Shown in pieces: positions 1 to 13,464 of a stretch of 16,709 nt of DNA. Made by a program: the position numbers and the translations under genes. Position 1 is the stretch's first letter, and the number at the start of each line of letters is the position of its first letter. The notes beneath the pieces were generated by a model, which was not told the origin of the DNA, did not search any database, and saw nothing but the letters and a program-made list of their open reading frames with translations. Source of the stretch: Hydrogenophaga sp. (GTDB lineage Bacteria; Pseudomonadota; Gammaproteobacteria; Burkholderiales; Burkholderiaceae_C). The DNA is taken from contig JAIFNE010000193.1 of the NCBI GenBank assembly GCA_020047875.1, positions 1-16,709 on the forward strand. The letters are read 5' to 3'.

Positions 1-1482
1 AGCCACTTGGCCAGCGGCGGCTGGCCCGCGTTGGGTTCTTGCAGCCAGAGGTCGGCCGTGGCCTGCACATGCTGCAGGCGGGGCGCGAGCACGCCCAGGC
101 GGCTGTAGAGCTTGGCGCAGCGGGCGGCGTCGCCCGGGTTGTCGCGGGCGTTGGCCTTGAGCTGGGTCGCCAGCGCTTCCATCACCTTCAGTAGAGCGGC
201 CGAGCGGGTGGCGAGCTGGGCCACGGTTTCCATCCACTCGGGTGGCAGCGCGCCGCCCTCGAAGCGCTCCACCACCGGCGCGTGGGCCGGGTCGAAACCG
301 CCGCGGGCGGTGGGTGCGCGGGCGGTGCGGCCGGTGAGCTGGTCCCAGGCCGGCAGCGCGGTGATGCGCGCCATGGACAGCCGGGCCAGCTCGCCCTGCG
401 CGCGCTTGAGCTCGCGGGCGAATTCGGGCACGTCGATGCCCGGCGTGTGCTGCAGCGCGCCGGCCACCTCTTCCACCGCGCGCGGCAGGCGGTCGAGCCA
501 CTGGCTGCGCATGAGGTCCATGCTTTCGGTGAACTGGCCCTGCGCCACCGCGCCGAGGTGGTGCGCCTCGTCGAGCACGAGGTAACAGTCGGACGGCGCG
601 GGCAGGGCGTGCAGTCCCAGCGTGGCGAGCAGCAGGTCGTGGTTGACCACGATCACCTGCGCCTGCGCCAGCCGGGCGCGGGCGCGGTAATAGCTGCAGC
701 TCTGGTAGCTTGGGCAGTGGCGCGCGGTGCAGGTGTGGCGCTCGGCCGCCACCGGGCTCCACAGATCGGCCTCGGGCGGGTCGGCCAGCTGGTCGCGGTC
801 GCCGTCCCAGTCGCCTGCGTCCAGCCTCTCAGACCACTGGGCGTACTGCCGGGCGCGCTCGGTCCAGCGCTCGGCGGCGCGCGCGCTGGTGGCGGCGCTG
901 GCCAGCGTGTGCGCGGCCAGCGCCTCGGGGCTCTGGCTGGCGCTCTCGGGCGCGTCGTCGCTCTCGAACAGGTCGGCGCTGGCCGCATCGCCGCCGCTGA
1001 GCTGGTCCAGCTTGAAGGCGGCACACATAGCGCCCGCGCCCCTTGGCCAGCGCAAAGCTGAACGGCTGCGGTAGCGCAGCCGAGAGCGCCGGCAAGTCCT
1101 TGGCCATCAGCTGCTCCTGCAGCGCCACGGTGGCGGTGGAAAGAATCACCCGCTTCTGGTGCGCCAGCGCCAGCGGGATCACGGTGGCCGCGTAGGCCGC
1201 CGACTTGCCCACGCCGGTGCCCGCCTGCACCACGGCAATCGCGCGCTCGCCCGGCGGCGCGTCGGCCGCGGCAGGGGACGCGGCGTCGTCGGTGTTGGGC
1301 CAGTCCACCAGGCTCAGCGTTTCGGCGATGTGGGCCGCCATGTCGCGCTGGCCCGCGCGCGCGCGAAACCCCGAAGAATGCGCCACCAGGTGGTCGAACG
1401 CGGCCAGCGCCAGCGCCTCGCGCGCCAGCGGACCGCGCGGTGGGGTAGCGGGCTCGGCGGCGGGGGTGGTGTGTTCGCTCAT
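1..1482 (-). pseudogene. dinG: DinG-family ATP-dependent DNA helicase, 5' part, frameshifted and cut by the window edge
   Basis: This encodes a superfamily 2 iron-sulfur helicase of the DinG/XPD type, which unwinds DNA and acts in replication and repair in the cytoplasm. The ATG at 1482 begins MSEHTT. A Walker A motif (QAGTGVGKS) follows near codon 90, then KGRGRYVC. At about 1015-1020 the reading frame changes. The frame whose codons end at 1017, 1014 and so on is then open to position 3 and encodes HTC-x4-C-x5-C (about 700-738), VVNHDLL, and the DEAH box VLDEAHH (558-578). With the first cysteine in RYVC, these give the four Fe-S cysteines; the last three have the C-x4-C-x5-C spacing known from E. 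coli DinG. Removing one A of the pair at 1015/1016 would restore RYVCRLKLDQL, a smooth family-like sequence. The break is therefore a single-base indel, either real or a sequencing error. The C-terminal helicase half lies beyond the left edge. The family call is firm; whether the gene is dead is not. Confidence 0.85.
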
Positions 1483-1572
1483 GAAGGCGGCGATTGTCCC
1501 AGAGCCGGTTGCCGCCTCTGCTGCGCTGCACAATGAGCAACCCCACCGACCCACGGTGTTTGGAGAACCGCC

Positions 1573-2682
1573 ATGCCACGCACCCCGTCAGCCCCCGCCC
1601 TGAAAAAACCGGCCCGAGCGGCAACACGCCGGCCGCGGCTGCGCATCGACCTCGCCCTGCAAGGCGGCGGCTCCCACGGCGCCTTCACCTGGGGCGTGCT
1701 CGACCGGCTGCTGGAAGACGAGCGGCTGGAGATCGCCGGCGTCAGCGGCACCAGTGCCGGCGCCATGAACGCGGTGGCGCTCGCCGCCGGCCTGATGGAC
1801 GACGGGCGCGAAGGCGCGCGCGCCGCGCTGCGCCGCTTCTGGACCCGGGTGTCCGACGCCTCACCCTTCAGCCAGCTGCACGAATCGCCGCTGGGCGCCC
1901 TCTTTGGCCCCGACAGTCCCTGGCTCAAGCCCTGGATCGCGCCGCTGCAACAGGCCGCGCAGTACATGGGTAGCCAGCTCTCGCCCTACCAGCTCAACCC
2001 GCTCAACCTGAACCCGCTGCGCGACATCCTGGCCGACACGGTGGACTTCGAGGCCGTGCGCGCCTGCGACCGCACCCAGCTCTTCATCGCCGCCACGCGG
2101 GTGTCCACCGGCGAACTGCGCATCTTCCGCCAGGGCGAACTCACCGCCGACATGGTGCTCGCCTCGGCCTGCCTGCCGCTGCTGTTCCAGGCGGTGGAAA
2201 TCGACGGCGAGGGCTACTGGGACGGTGGCTACGCCGGCAACCCCGCGCTGCTGCCGCTGATCGCCGAGACCGACGCCGACGACCTGCTGCTGGTGCAGAT
2301 CAACCCCAGCCGGCGCGACACCCTGCCCACCAGCGCCGAGGACATCCTGGACCGCGCCAGCGAAGTCACCTTCAACGCCAGCCTCATCAAAGAGCTGCGC
2401 ACCATTGGCCTCATCAAGGAAGTGCTGGCCGACGCCGGCCGCCCCGACGGCGCCTACCGCCGCCCGCTGTTTCGCCGCATCGACGACCTGCGCCTGCATC
2501 GGCTCGACGCCGGTGCCGGGCTGTCACAGTTCGGCGCGTCCAGCAAAACCCAGACCAATCGCGCTTTCCTGCAGCAGCTGCATGACATTGGACGCCAGGC
2601 CGCCGACACCTGGCTGGCCGAACACAGCCAGCATCTCGGCCAGCGCTCCACCTTCACCCTGCCCACCGAGCTGATGGCCTGA
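1573..2682 (+). CDS. Patatin-like phospholipase family protein
   Basis: This is a predicted lipid acyl hydrolase of the patatin family (369 aa), which uses a Ser-Asp dyad on phospholipids or other acyl esters. The glycine-rich oxyanion motif GGGSHG lies at residues 31-36. The nucleophile elbow GTSAG is at 59-63 (Ser61), and the dyad aspartate is in DGG at Asp217. All key residues are present, so it should be active. There is no clear signal peptide; the N-terminus is basic and proline-rich (residues 1-24), and the catalytic domain starts right after it. The ATG at 1573 is supported by a GGAGA ribosome-binding site at 1562-1566. The gene is divergent from the dinG-like gene across 90 bp and lies 18 bp upstream of an alpha/beta hydrolase gene, probably in one transcript. 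The substrate cannot be read from the sequence. Confidence 0.9.
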   Translation: MPRTPSAPALKKPARAATRRPRLRIDLALQGGGSHGAFTWGVLDRLLEDERLEIAGVSGTSAGAMNAVALAAGLMDDGREGARAALRRFWTRVSDASPFSQLHESPLGALFGPDSPWLKPWIAPLQQAAQYMGSQLSPYQLNPLNLNPLRDILADTVDFEAVRACDRTQLFIAATRVSTGELRIFRQGELTADMVLASACLPLLFQAVEIDGEGYWDGGYAGNPALLPLIAETDADDLLLVQINPSRRDTLPTSAEDILDRASEVTFNASLIKELRTIGLIKEVLADAGRPDGAYRRPLFRRIDDLRLHRLDAGAGLSQFGASSKTQTNRAFLQQLHDIGRQAADTWLAEHSQHLGQRSTFTLPTELMA

Positions 2683-2700
2683 AAAGCCCGGTTACCGCCC

Positions 2701-3582
2701 ATGACGCTTGCCCTGCCCTGGTTCTGGATCGCACTCGCTGGAGGCGTGGCCGCCGCGCTGCTCGGCGCGCGCCAGCTGCTGCACCGGGGGCTCGCGCCCG
2801 CCGCCAGCACCGAAGGCGCCACCCCCGCAGATCTTGGCCTGCCGGCACAGGAGGTCCAGATACCCGGCCGCGCGGGCCAGCGCCTGTTTGCCTGGTACCT
2901 GCCCGCGCCCGGCAGCGCCGCGGCCAGCGCACCTGCCGCCGTGTTGCTGCACGGCTGGAGCGGCAACGCCAGCACCCTGCTGCCCGCCGCCCAGGCCCTG
3001 CACACCGCCGGCTACTCGGTGCTGCTGCCTGAAGCGCGCAACCACGGCCGCAGCACACGCGGCGGCCACAGCTCGCTGCCCACTTTTGCCGACGATCTCG
3101 ACGCAGCACTCGACTGGCTGGCCCAACAACCCGGCGTCGACCCGCAGCGCCTGGCCGCGCTGGGCCATTCGGTGGGCGCCGCCGCGGTGCTGCTGGTGGC
3201 CTCGCGCCGCCCGGGTCTGGCGGCCGCGGTCAGCGTTTCAGCCTTTGCCCATCCCGAGCAGGTCATGCGCCGCTGGCTGGCGGCCTACCGCGTGCCTTTC
3301 TGGCCGCTGGGCTGGCTGGTGAACCGCTACATCGAGGCCGTGATCGGCGCCCGCTTCGACCGCATCGCGCCGCAGGCCACGCTGGCCCAGGCGCGCTGCC
3401 CGGTGCTGCTGGTGCACGGCCGGCAAGACGACACGGTGCCCCTGGCCGACGCGCGCGCCCTCATGCAGCGGCGCGGCGCGGCCCGCGCCACGCTGCTCGA
3501 ACTCGACGGCGGTCACGAAGGCTTTGCCGACCAAGCCCAGGCCGAGCAGGCGGTGCTCGACTTTCTGCGCCGCACCACCTGA
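2701..3582 (+). CDS. Alpha/beta hydrolase, N-terminally membrane-anchored
   Basis: This is a 293-aa serine hydrolase of the alpha/beta fold, close in style to the prolyl-oligopeptidase/dienelactone-hydrolase-like esterases. Residues 4-22 form a hydrophobic segment that could anchor it in the inner membrane. The oxyanion region is LLHGWSG (82-88). The nucleophile elbow is GHSVG (155-159, Ser157), the acid is in RQDDTVP (Asp243 or Asp244), and the catalytic histidine is His272 in GGHEG. The triad is complete and the length is normal. The gene follows the patatin gene after 18 bp with no obvious Shine-Dalgarno sequence of its own, so the two are probably co-expressed and may both act on lipids or esters. 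The exact substrate is unknown. Confidence 0.87.
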   Translation: MTLALPWFWIALAGGVAAALLGARQLLHRGLAPAASTEGATPADLGLPAQEVQIPGRAGQRLFAWYLPAPGSAAASAPAAVLLHGWSGNASTLLPAAQALHTAGYSVLLPEARNHGRSTRGGHSSLPTFADDLDAALDWLAQQPGVDPQRLAALGHSVGAAAVLLVASRRPGLAAAVSVSAFAHPEQVMRRWLAAYRVPFWPLGWLVNRYIEAVIGARFDRIAPQATLAQARCPVLLVHGRQDDTVPLADARALMQRRGAARATLLELDGGHEGFADQAQAEQAVLDFLRRTT

Positions 3583-3619
3583 GCCACCCGGCGCGGGCGT
3601 CCAGCGCCAGGGCCGCTGC

Positions 3620-3839
3620 TTACTGCCCCTGACCCAGCGCAAAACCCTTCACGCCGTCAAAGGTGCAGAGGTTTTCGGTCTTGATCACGTCCACACCGGC
3701 CTCGGTCAGGGCACCCAGCAGCGCCACGATGTCGCGCTGCGCGATCTCGCCGTCTGCCGCGGTGGCCACGAAGCGGCAGCGCCAGTGGTCGGTGCAGAAG
3801 GTTTCAGGGAAGCCACCCAGCCACACCTTCGCGCCCCGG
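3620..3839 (-). pseudogene. icd: Orphan 3' fragment of isocitrate dehydrogenase (displaced icd tail)
   Basis: The minus strand encodes the last 72 or so residues of the isocitrate dehydrogenase found intact at 13661-15202, ending in the same GFALGQGQ with its own TAA stop at 3620-3622. Counting by eye gives about 15 mismatches over 220 bp without gaps. The protein changes are few (for example VWPGG to VWLGG, and AATPAG to ATAADG), so this tail probably diverged while part of a working gene. Similarity stops abruptly at about 3839; the sequence upstream has no isocitrate dehydrogenase character and no catalytic domain. An in-frame ATG at 3871 would give an 83-aa peptide, but with no visible ribosome-binding site it is unlikely to be a gene. 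Confidence 0.88.
3620..3839 (-). repeat. 220-bp direct repeat, left copy (icd 3' end)
   Basis: This pairs with 13661-13880 at a constant offset of 10,041 bp and in the same orientation, at roughly 93% identity by manual alignment. The longest perfect block is 68 bp (3633-3700 against 13674-13741). The copies end at the icd stop codon on one side. Recombination between them would remove the whole signalling segment and leave a single icd. Confidence 0.9.
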
Positions 3840-3857
3840 CCGCTGCCCTGAAATCGG

Positions 3858-3885
3858 AAAAGTGCAGCCAACGCCTGGGTTGGCT
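3858..3885 (-). terminator. Candidate intrinsic terminator of the kinase/GGDEF operon
   Basis: On the minus strand AGCCAAC pairs perfectly with GTTGGCT (7-bp stem, 6-nt loop, 3866-3885). Four bases after the stem comes TTTT (3861-3858). It lies about 130 bp after the GGDEF stop codon. The short T tract and the 4-nt gap make it a modest rather than a strong terminator. Confidence 0.45.
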
Positions 3886-4012
3886 TGGTCGGACTGCCTA
3901 CACACCATCAAACACTGCGTTGTGGGCACATTCAATTGGAATCTGACGCCAAACAGAAGCACGTAAGAAGGACCGTGCATGCCCACCCCTTGGTTGGGAC
4001 TGCCGGGTTGCT

Positions 4013-4977
4013 TCAGCTGCTGACAGCTGCTCGGTCTGGCAAGGACGGCATCAAGCCGCCGCAGGCTCGATTACGCCCCGATTCCTTCGCGCGGTAGAGC
4101 TGTGCGTCGGCCGCGAGCAGCAAAGCGTCTGCGCTGCCCGGCGCGCGACCGTGAATCGCACACACACCCAGGCTCACCGTCACGTTCGGACCCACGGGTG
4201 AGTCTTCGTGCACCAGGCCCAAGGCCTCGATCCCCGCACCCATTTGCTGCGCGAAGAAGAGTGCGCCCTCCAGGGGCGTTCCGGGCAACAGACACGCAAA
4301 CTCCTCGCCACCGTAGCGCGCCACCAGGTCGCCCGGCCGCTTCGTGGCCTGGCGCAAGGAGCTGGCCACGCTGCGCAGGCAGGCATCGCCGGCCAGATGG
4401 CCGTAATGGTCGTTGTAGCGTTTGAAAAAATCGACATCGACCATGACAACGCTCAGTGCGGTGTTGTCGCGCATGGCGCGGCCCCATTCGCTGGCCAGCT
4501 GCTCGTCGAAGCTTCGCCGGTTGCGCACGCCTGTGAGCCCATCGATGTACACGTACTGGCGAAGCAGGTCGGCCTGCGCCTTCAGCGTGAGATGGGTCTT
4601 TACACGCGCCCGAACGATGGTCGGGTTGATCGGCTTGCTGATGAAGTCCACCGCACCGAGCGACAGTCCCATGGTCTCGGCCGCCTCGTCACTGTGCCCA
4701 GTGACAAAGATCACCGGGATGTCCCGCGTGGCCGGGTCGGCCTTCAGGCGTTGGCACACCTCGTGGCCGTCCATGCCCGGCATCACCACGTCCAGCAAGA
4801 TGAGGTCAGGCTGCTTGGCCACGGCCACCTTCAGCGCCTGTTCGCCGCCAGTGGCCATCAGCACCTGGTGGTCGGCACTGAAGGCCTGGTAGACGGCCTG
4901 GATGTTGGCGGGCTGGTCGTCCACCACCAGCAGGCGGGGCGGGCGTTGCTCGATGTCTAGCGCGGGCAGGTGTTGCG

Positions 4978-4981
<4 letters not shown>
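4013..4981 (-). CDS. Response regulator diguanylate cyclase (REC-GGDEF)
   Basis: This 322-aa cytoplasmic response regulator should make cyclic di-GMP from two GTP when phosphorylated. The receiver domain spans about residues 15-135, with acidic pair Asp21/Asp22, phospho-acceptor Asp64 in LLDVVMPGMDG, Thr94 and Lys116. The GGDEF domain spans about 143-310: substrate motif DGLTGVRNRR, then the active signature GGEEF at 224-228. The I-site RPGD (215-218) lies exactly five residues before it, so product feedback inhibition is expected. The start is the ATG at 4981, which overlaps the TGA of the kinase gene as ATGA; CAGGAAA at 4992-4998 (minus strand) can serve as ribosome-binding site. A longer frame reaching further upstream only reads into the kinase gene. 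The overlap implies translational coupling and a cognate kinase-regulator pair. Confidence 0.93.
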
Positions 4982-10230
<5,249 letters not shown>

Positions 10231-10464
10231 GGGCGCCGGGCGCAATCGCGTCCCGATATTTGAAGAGAGTTTTTGTTCATGCTGTCTTTGTGCGATGCAG
10301 GCAGGGCCTGGCAATGGACTCCAGCTGGGTTTGCTCGCATATCGGCACAGTGGCCGGCGTTCTGAAATGGCGATGAGCGTTTTGCTTGTCGCATCCGATA
10401 CGAGCCGCCGTTGCGCTGAACGCTGTGCATCGCCTGCAAGTCAAGGCCATGACCGCATGTCTGA

Positions 10465-10794
10465 GAGCTGCAGGCCATCACCGCCAACCCCAGCGATGCC
10501 GCTCCCGCGCTCGCCCCGCTCACGCACCCGAGCTGGCGCTTCCTGATGAAACATCTGGCCCATTTCATCTCGCTGGGCGCTGGCTCAGAACTCCCGCATG
10601 GGGCACCTTGCACCGCTGGCACGCTGTGGGCCTGGGCCGCGTTTGTGATCTTGCAAACGTTCATGACCGACCGCCCCAGAGCGTTGCCGATCGTGCGGCG
10701 GTGCGCCATGCCACCGCTTTGTAAGCATGGGCTGGCTTGCTGGTACGTCTGCCACCTGGGGGCTGAATTTTGCTTTGCCAAAAGGGCTACGTAG
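10465..10794 (+). pseudogene. pgpA: Decayed 5' fragment resembling phosphatidylglycerophosphatase A
   Basis: The frame opened after a stop at 10462 reads PSWRFLMKHLAHFISLGAGS, then ELPHGAPCTAGTLWAWAAFV and ILQTFMTD. This follows the PgpA N-terminus, where the family has a pattern like HxIALGFGSGLSPxAPGTxGTLWAW. PgpA removes the phosphate from phosphatidylglycerophosphate in the inner membrane. Key glycines have been lost (GSGL to GSEL, APGT to APCT). A weak further match, LAC...HLGA near 10735-10770, keeps the right spacing, and the frame then stops at 10792-10794. The conserved acidic active-site part (IVWDE) is absent. The piece looks like a truncated, mutated remnant, and an intact pgpA probably exists elsewhere. 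The identification rests on my memory of the family pattern. Confidence 0.55.
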
Positions 10795-10875
10795 GCCCGC
10801 TCCCATCTTGGGAACTCAGGGCTGTTCTCTAGCAAACTTCGCTGGCCTCTCCCCTCCAATTAGCGAGATCCAGGG

Positions 10876-10904
10876 TTGGTTCAGTATTGAAGCTTGTGTA
10901 TAAC
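10876..10904 (+). promoter_or_regulatory. Candidate sigma-70 promoter of the secretion ATPase gene
   Basis: TTGGTT (10876-10881) and TATAAC (10899-10904) are separated by 17 bp in an AT-richer stretch. The -10 matches the consensus at five of six positions; the -35 is weak. This predicts a leader of about 70 nt before the ATG at 10981. A stop codon at 10915-10917 in the frame of the ATPase excludes a start further upstream. Confidence 0.4.
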
Positions 10905-10980
10905 GGGATGCTTTTAAAACGGTCTAAACCAAGATCCGTTTCCGACAAACCCGTCCACGCCGCCTATCTCGACCACCACC

Positions 10981-13464
10981 ATGCCTCTCAACGACACCCA
11001 AGCTGTGAGCGCGCTCAACCTGCGGGCCAACGCGTTTGATTGGCCCACGCCGCCATTTGCTGCCTACCCCCGTGTGCAGCACACCCAGGGACCTGTGGCA
11101 TGCGAGGTCCAAGGCATGGGCGGCAAACGCAACCGTGTCCAACTGCTGGAGTTTGATCTTGAGCGCGAAGAGGTGAGCGTTCATGTGCCCGGCGTGGGGC
11201 GCCCGATCGCGCTGAAGTTCTCGCAGCTGGGGCAACTGACGCTGGACGAACCCATACGGCCGGAGCAGACGGCTAGCGGCGACCCTCACGAGGCCCTGTT
11301 GGCCCATCGGCCCGAAGCCGCCTACCTGATCAAGATGACCGACGGCGCTGATTTGCAGGGGCTCACCGTGGGGCATGTCGAAGTTCAGCAGGGCCTGTTT
11401 CTGTTTCCACCGCAAGACCAGACCGGCGTGACTTCTCGAATGTTCATCCCCAGGCACGCCTACCAAAACTTCACCGTGGGCGCGCGCATGGGCGAGATTC
11501 TGGTGGATCAGGCGCATGTGACCGACTTACAGGTATCGATGGCGGTGCAAACGCAAACCGAGTTGCGGCAACAGCGGATCGGTGATGTTCTGGTCAACCA
11601 CCAGATCATCACGCCAGAGCAGTTGCTTGAAGCCATAGAAGTGCAGCGCAATTTGCCGGTGATGCGTTTGGGCGAGGCCCTGATTGCGCTGGACCTGATC
11701 ACCGCCACCGAACTCGACAACGCGCTGCGCTTGCAGGCAGAAGACAAAGGTATTCCGCTGGGTGAACTGCTGGTGCGCAACGGAGTGATCACGCGCGAGA
11801 AGCTGCGCACCGCATTGGCCCACAAAATGGGTTACCCGATGGTCGATGTACTGACCTTTCCGATCGACGTCGAGGCACTCAAGGTGGTGCCACACGCAGT
11901 GGCTTTGCGGCTGCAAGTGCTGCCGCTGCTGCTGCGCCAGGGTCGCCTGGTCGTGGCCATGGACGATCCGTCACGGCGCAACCTCATCACCGAGCTGGAG
12001 TTCTTGACCCAGCTCCGCGTGGTGCCTGCGCTGCCCCAGATCGGTGCCCTGGGCAGCGGCCTGGCGCAGTCCTATCACAAGCACGGCCTGGACACCGATG
12101 CCACCCACAGCCCGCTTCGAGATGGCGACGATGAACCGCTCACCAGCGGCGCGCTGCTGCAAAGCCTGGAGCACTCGGCCAAAGACGAGGACAACTTAGA
12201 CGAGCGCGTCCCAGAGCAGTCCGACAACTCCCTGGTACGCCTGATCAACACCCTCATCATCGATGCCGCACAACAGGGCGCCTCGGACATCCACATCGAA
12301 TGTCCGCCTGAGCGGGAGAAAATCCGAATCCGCTTTCGGCGCGATGGCCATTTGCACCTGCACATGGAGCTGCCCCACACCTACCGTGCCGCTGTGGTTT
12401 CGCGCATCAAGATCATGTGCGAGCTTGACATCGCCGAGCGCCGCCGCGCGCAAGACGGCAAGATCGTCTTCAGCCGTTTCTCGCCCCAGCACAGCTTGGA
12501 GCTGCGGGTAGCCACCATTCCGACCATGCAGGGATTCGAGGATGTGGTGATGCGGCTGCTGGCGTCTTCCAAGCCGTTGCCGTTGGAGGGCATTGGCCTG
12601 TCGTCGGCCAACTACAACGGCCTGCGCGCCGCCATCACCCGCCCTTACGGCATGGTGTTGTGTGTTGGCCCCACCGGTTCGGGCAAAACCACCACCTTGC
12701 ATTCGGCGCTGGGCCACATCAACCAGCCCGAGACTAAAATTTGGACGGCCGAAGACCCCGTGGAGATCACCCAGCCCGGGCTGCGCCAGGTGCAGGTCAA
12801 TCCCAAGATCGATTGGACCTTTGCCAAGGCGCTGCGCGCCTTTTTGCGCGCCGACCCTGACGTGATCATGGTGGGCGAAATACGCGACACCGAAACCGCC
12901 CGCATGGCAATCGAGGCCTCGCTCACCGGCCACCTGGTGTTTTCAACGCTGCACACCAACAGCGCGCCTGAGACCATCACCCGCCTGCTGGACATGGGCA
13001 TGGACCCGTTCAACTTCGCTGACTCGTTGCTGGCGGTGCTGGCGCAGCGGCTGGGGCGGCGGTTGTGCACGCAGTGCCGCACCGCCACGCCAGCGCCCGC
13101 TGAGCTGGTGGACGAATGGTTGCAAGACTATCTGCATGCCATGCCAGAAGAACTGCGTCGCGACCCCGCGGGTCTTCTCGCCGACTGGGTACAGCGTTTC
13201 GGCACCAACGGCCGCCTGGTCCACCACCACAGCCCCGGCTGCAAGGCCTGTGATGGCACGGGCTACAAAGGACGGCTGGGTTTCCACGAGCTGCTGACCG
13301 TGTCACGCGACCTGCGCCGGCTGGTGCAGCGTGGCGCTCGCGCCGAAGAACTGCAGGAACAAGCCATGCGCGAGGGTATGCGCACGCTGCGCCAGGACGG
13401 CGTCGAGAAGGTGTTGCAAGGCCTAACCAGCCTCGACGAAGTGCGGACGATCGTCAACGCCTGA
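10981..13464 (+). CDS. GspE/PilB/MshE-type secretion ATPase with tandem c-di-GMP-binding (MshEN) repeats
   Basis: This is an 827-aa cytoplasmic hexameric motor ATPase of the type II secretion/type IV pilus family. Residues 1-165 form a beta-rich region I cannot assign. Residues 169-282 contain four repeats of exactly 30 residues, each headed by RMG169, RIG199, RLG229 and PLG259. The third fits the MshEN motif fully (R229, L230, G231, L234, I240, L245, L249, Q252); the second and fourth are near-perfect and the first is worn. The ATPase half has Walker A GPTGSGKT (563-570), Walker B DPDVIMVGE (625-633), the His-box region STLHTNSA, and a zinc site C696-x2-C699 and C754-x2-C757. Thus it should hydrolyse ATP, tuned by cyclic di-GMP. 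The ATG at 10981 lacks a clear ribosome-binding site but is the only possible start. No pilus or secretion partner genes are in the window. It is divergent from the kinase/GGDEF operon. Confidence 0.92.
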   Translation: MPLNDTQAVSALNLRANAFDWPTPPFAAYPRVQHTQGPVACEVQGMGGKRNRVQLLEFDLEREEVSVHVPGVGRPIALKFSQLGQLTLDEPIRPEQTASGDPHEALLAHRPEAAYLIKMTDGADLQGLTVGHVEVQQGLFLFPPQDQTGVTSRMFIPRHAYQNFTVGARMGEILVDQAHVTDLQVSMAVQTQTELRQQRIGDVLVNHQIITPEQLLEAIEVQRNLPVMRLGEALIALDLITATELDNALRLQAEDKGIPLGELLVRNGVITREKLRTALAHKMGYPMVDVLTFPIDVEALKVVPHAVALRLQVLPLLLRQGRLVVAMDDPSRRNLITELEFLTQLRVVPALPQIGALGSGLAQSYHKHGLDTDATHSPLRDGDDEPLTSGALLQSLEHSAKDEDNLDERVPEQSDNSLVRLINTLIIDAAQQGASDIHIECPPEREKIRIRFRRDGHLHLHMELPHTYRAAVVSRIKIMCELDIAERRRAQDGKIVFSRFSPQHSLELRVATIPTMQGFEDVVMRLLASSKPLPLEGIGLSSANYNGLRAAITRPYGMVLCVGPTGSGKTTTLHSALGHINQPETKIWTAEDPVEITQPGLRQVQVNPKIDWTFAKALRAFLRADPDVIMVGEIRDTETARMAIEASLTGHLVFSTLHTNSAPETITRLLDMGMDPFNFADSLLAVLAQRLGRRLCTQCRTATPAPAELVDEWLQDYLHAMPEELRRDPAGLLADWVQRFGTNGRLVHHHSPGCKACDGTGYKGRLGFHELLTVSRDLRRLVQRGARAEELQEQAMREGMRTLRQDGVEKVLQGLTSLDEVRTIVNA

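Larger units (their letters stand above)
10231..10980. other. 750-bp divergent spacer between the kinase and the secretion ATPase genes
   Basis: This spacer looks visibly less GC-rich than the flanks. It must hold the divergent promoters of both transcription units. I can support only two things inside it: a decayed pgpA-like stretch (10465-10794) and a candidate promoter (10876-10904). The bases from 10231 to 10464 show nothing I recognise. A 210-codon open frame on the minus strand (10859-10227) has no family character and I treat it as spurious. Confidence 0.5.

Noticed and set aside
3885..4097. Small plus-strand frame and neighbouring minus-strand frame between the orphan icd tail and the GGDEF gene
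   Set aside because: They have no ribosome-binding site and no recognisable product. The peptide faintly resembled an insertion-sequence remnant, but I found no terminal repeats or transposase motif.
10784..10798. Near-palindrome GGGCTAC-GTAGGCCC in the spacer
   Set aside because: It has a one-base bulge, lies far from the candidate promoter and overlaps the end of the pgpA-like remnant, so chance is likely.
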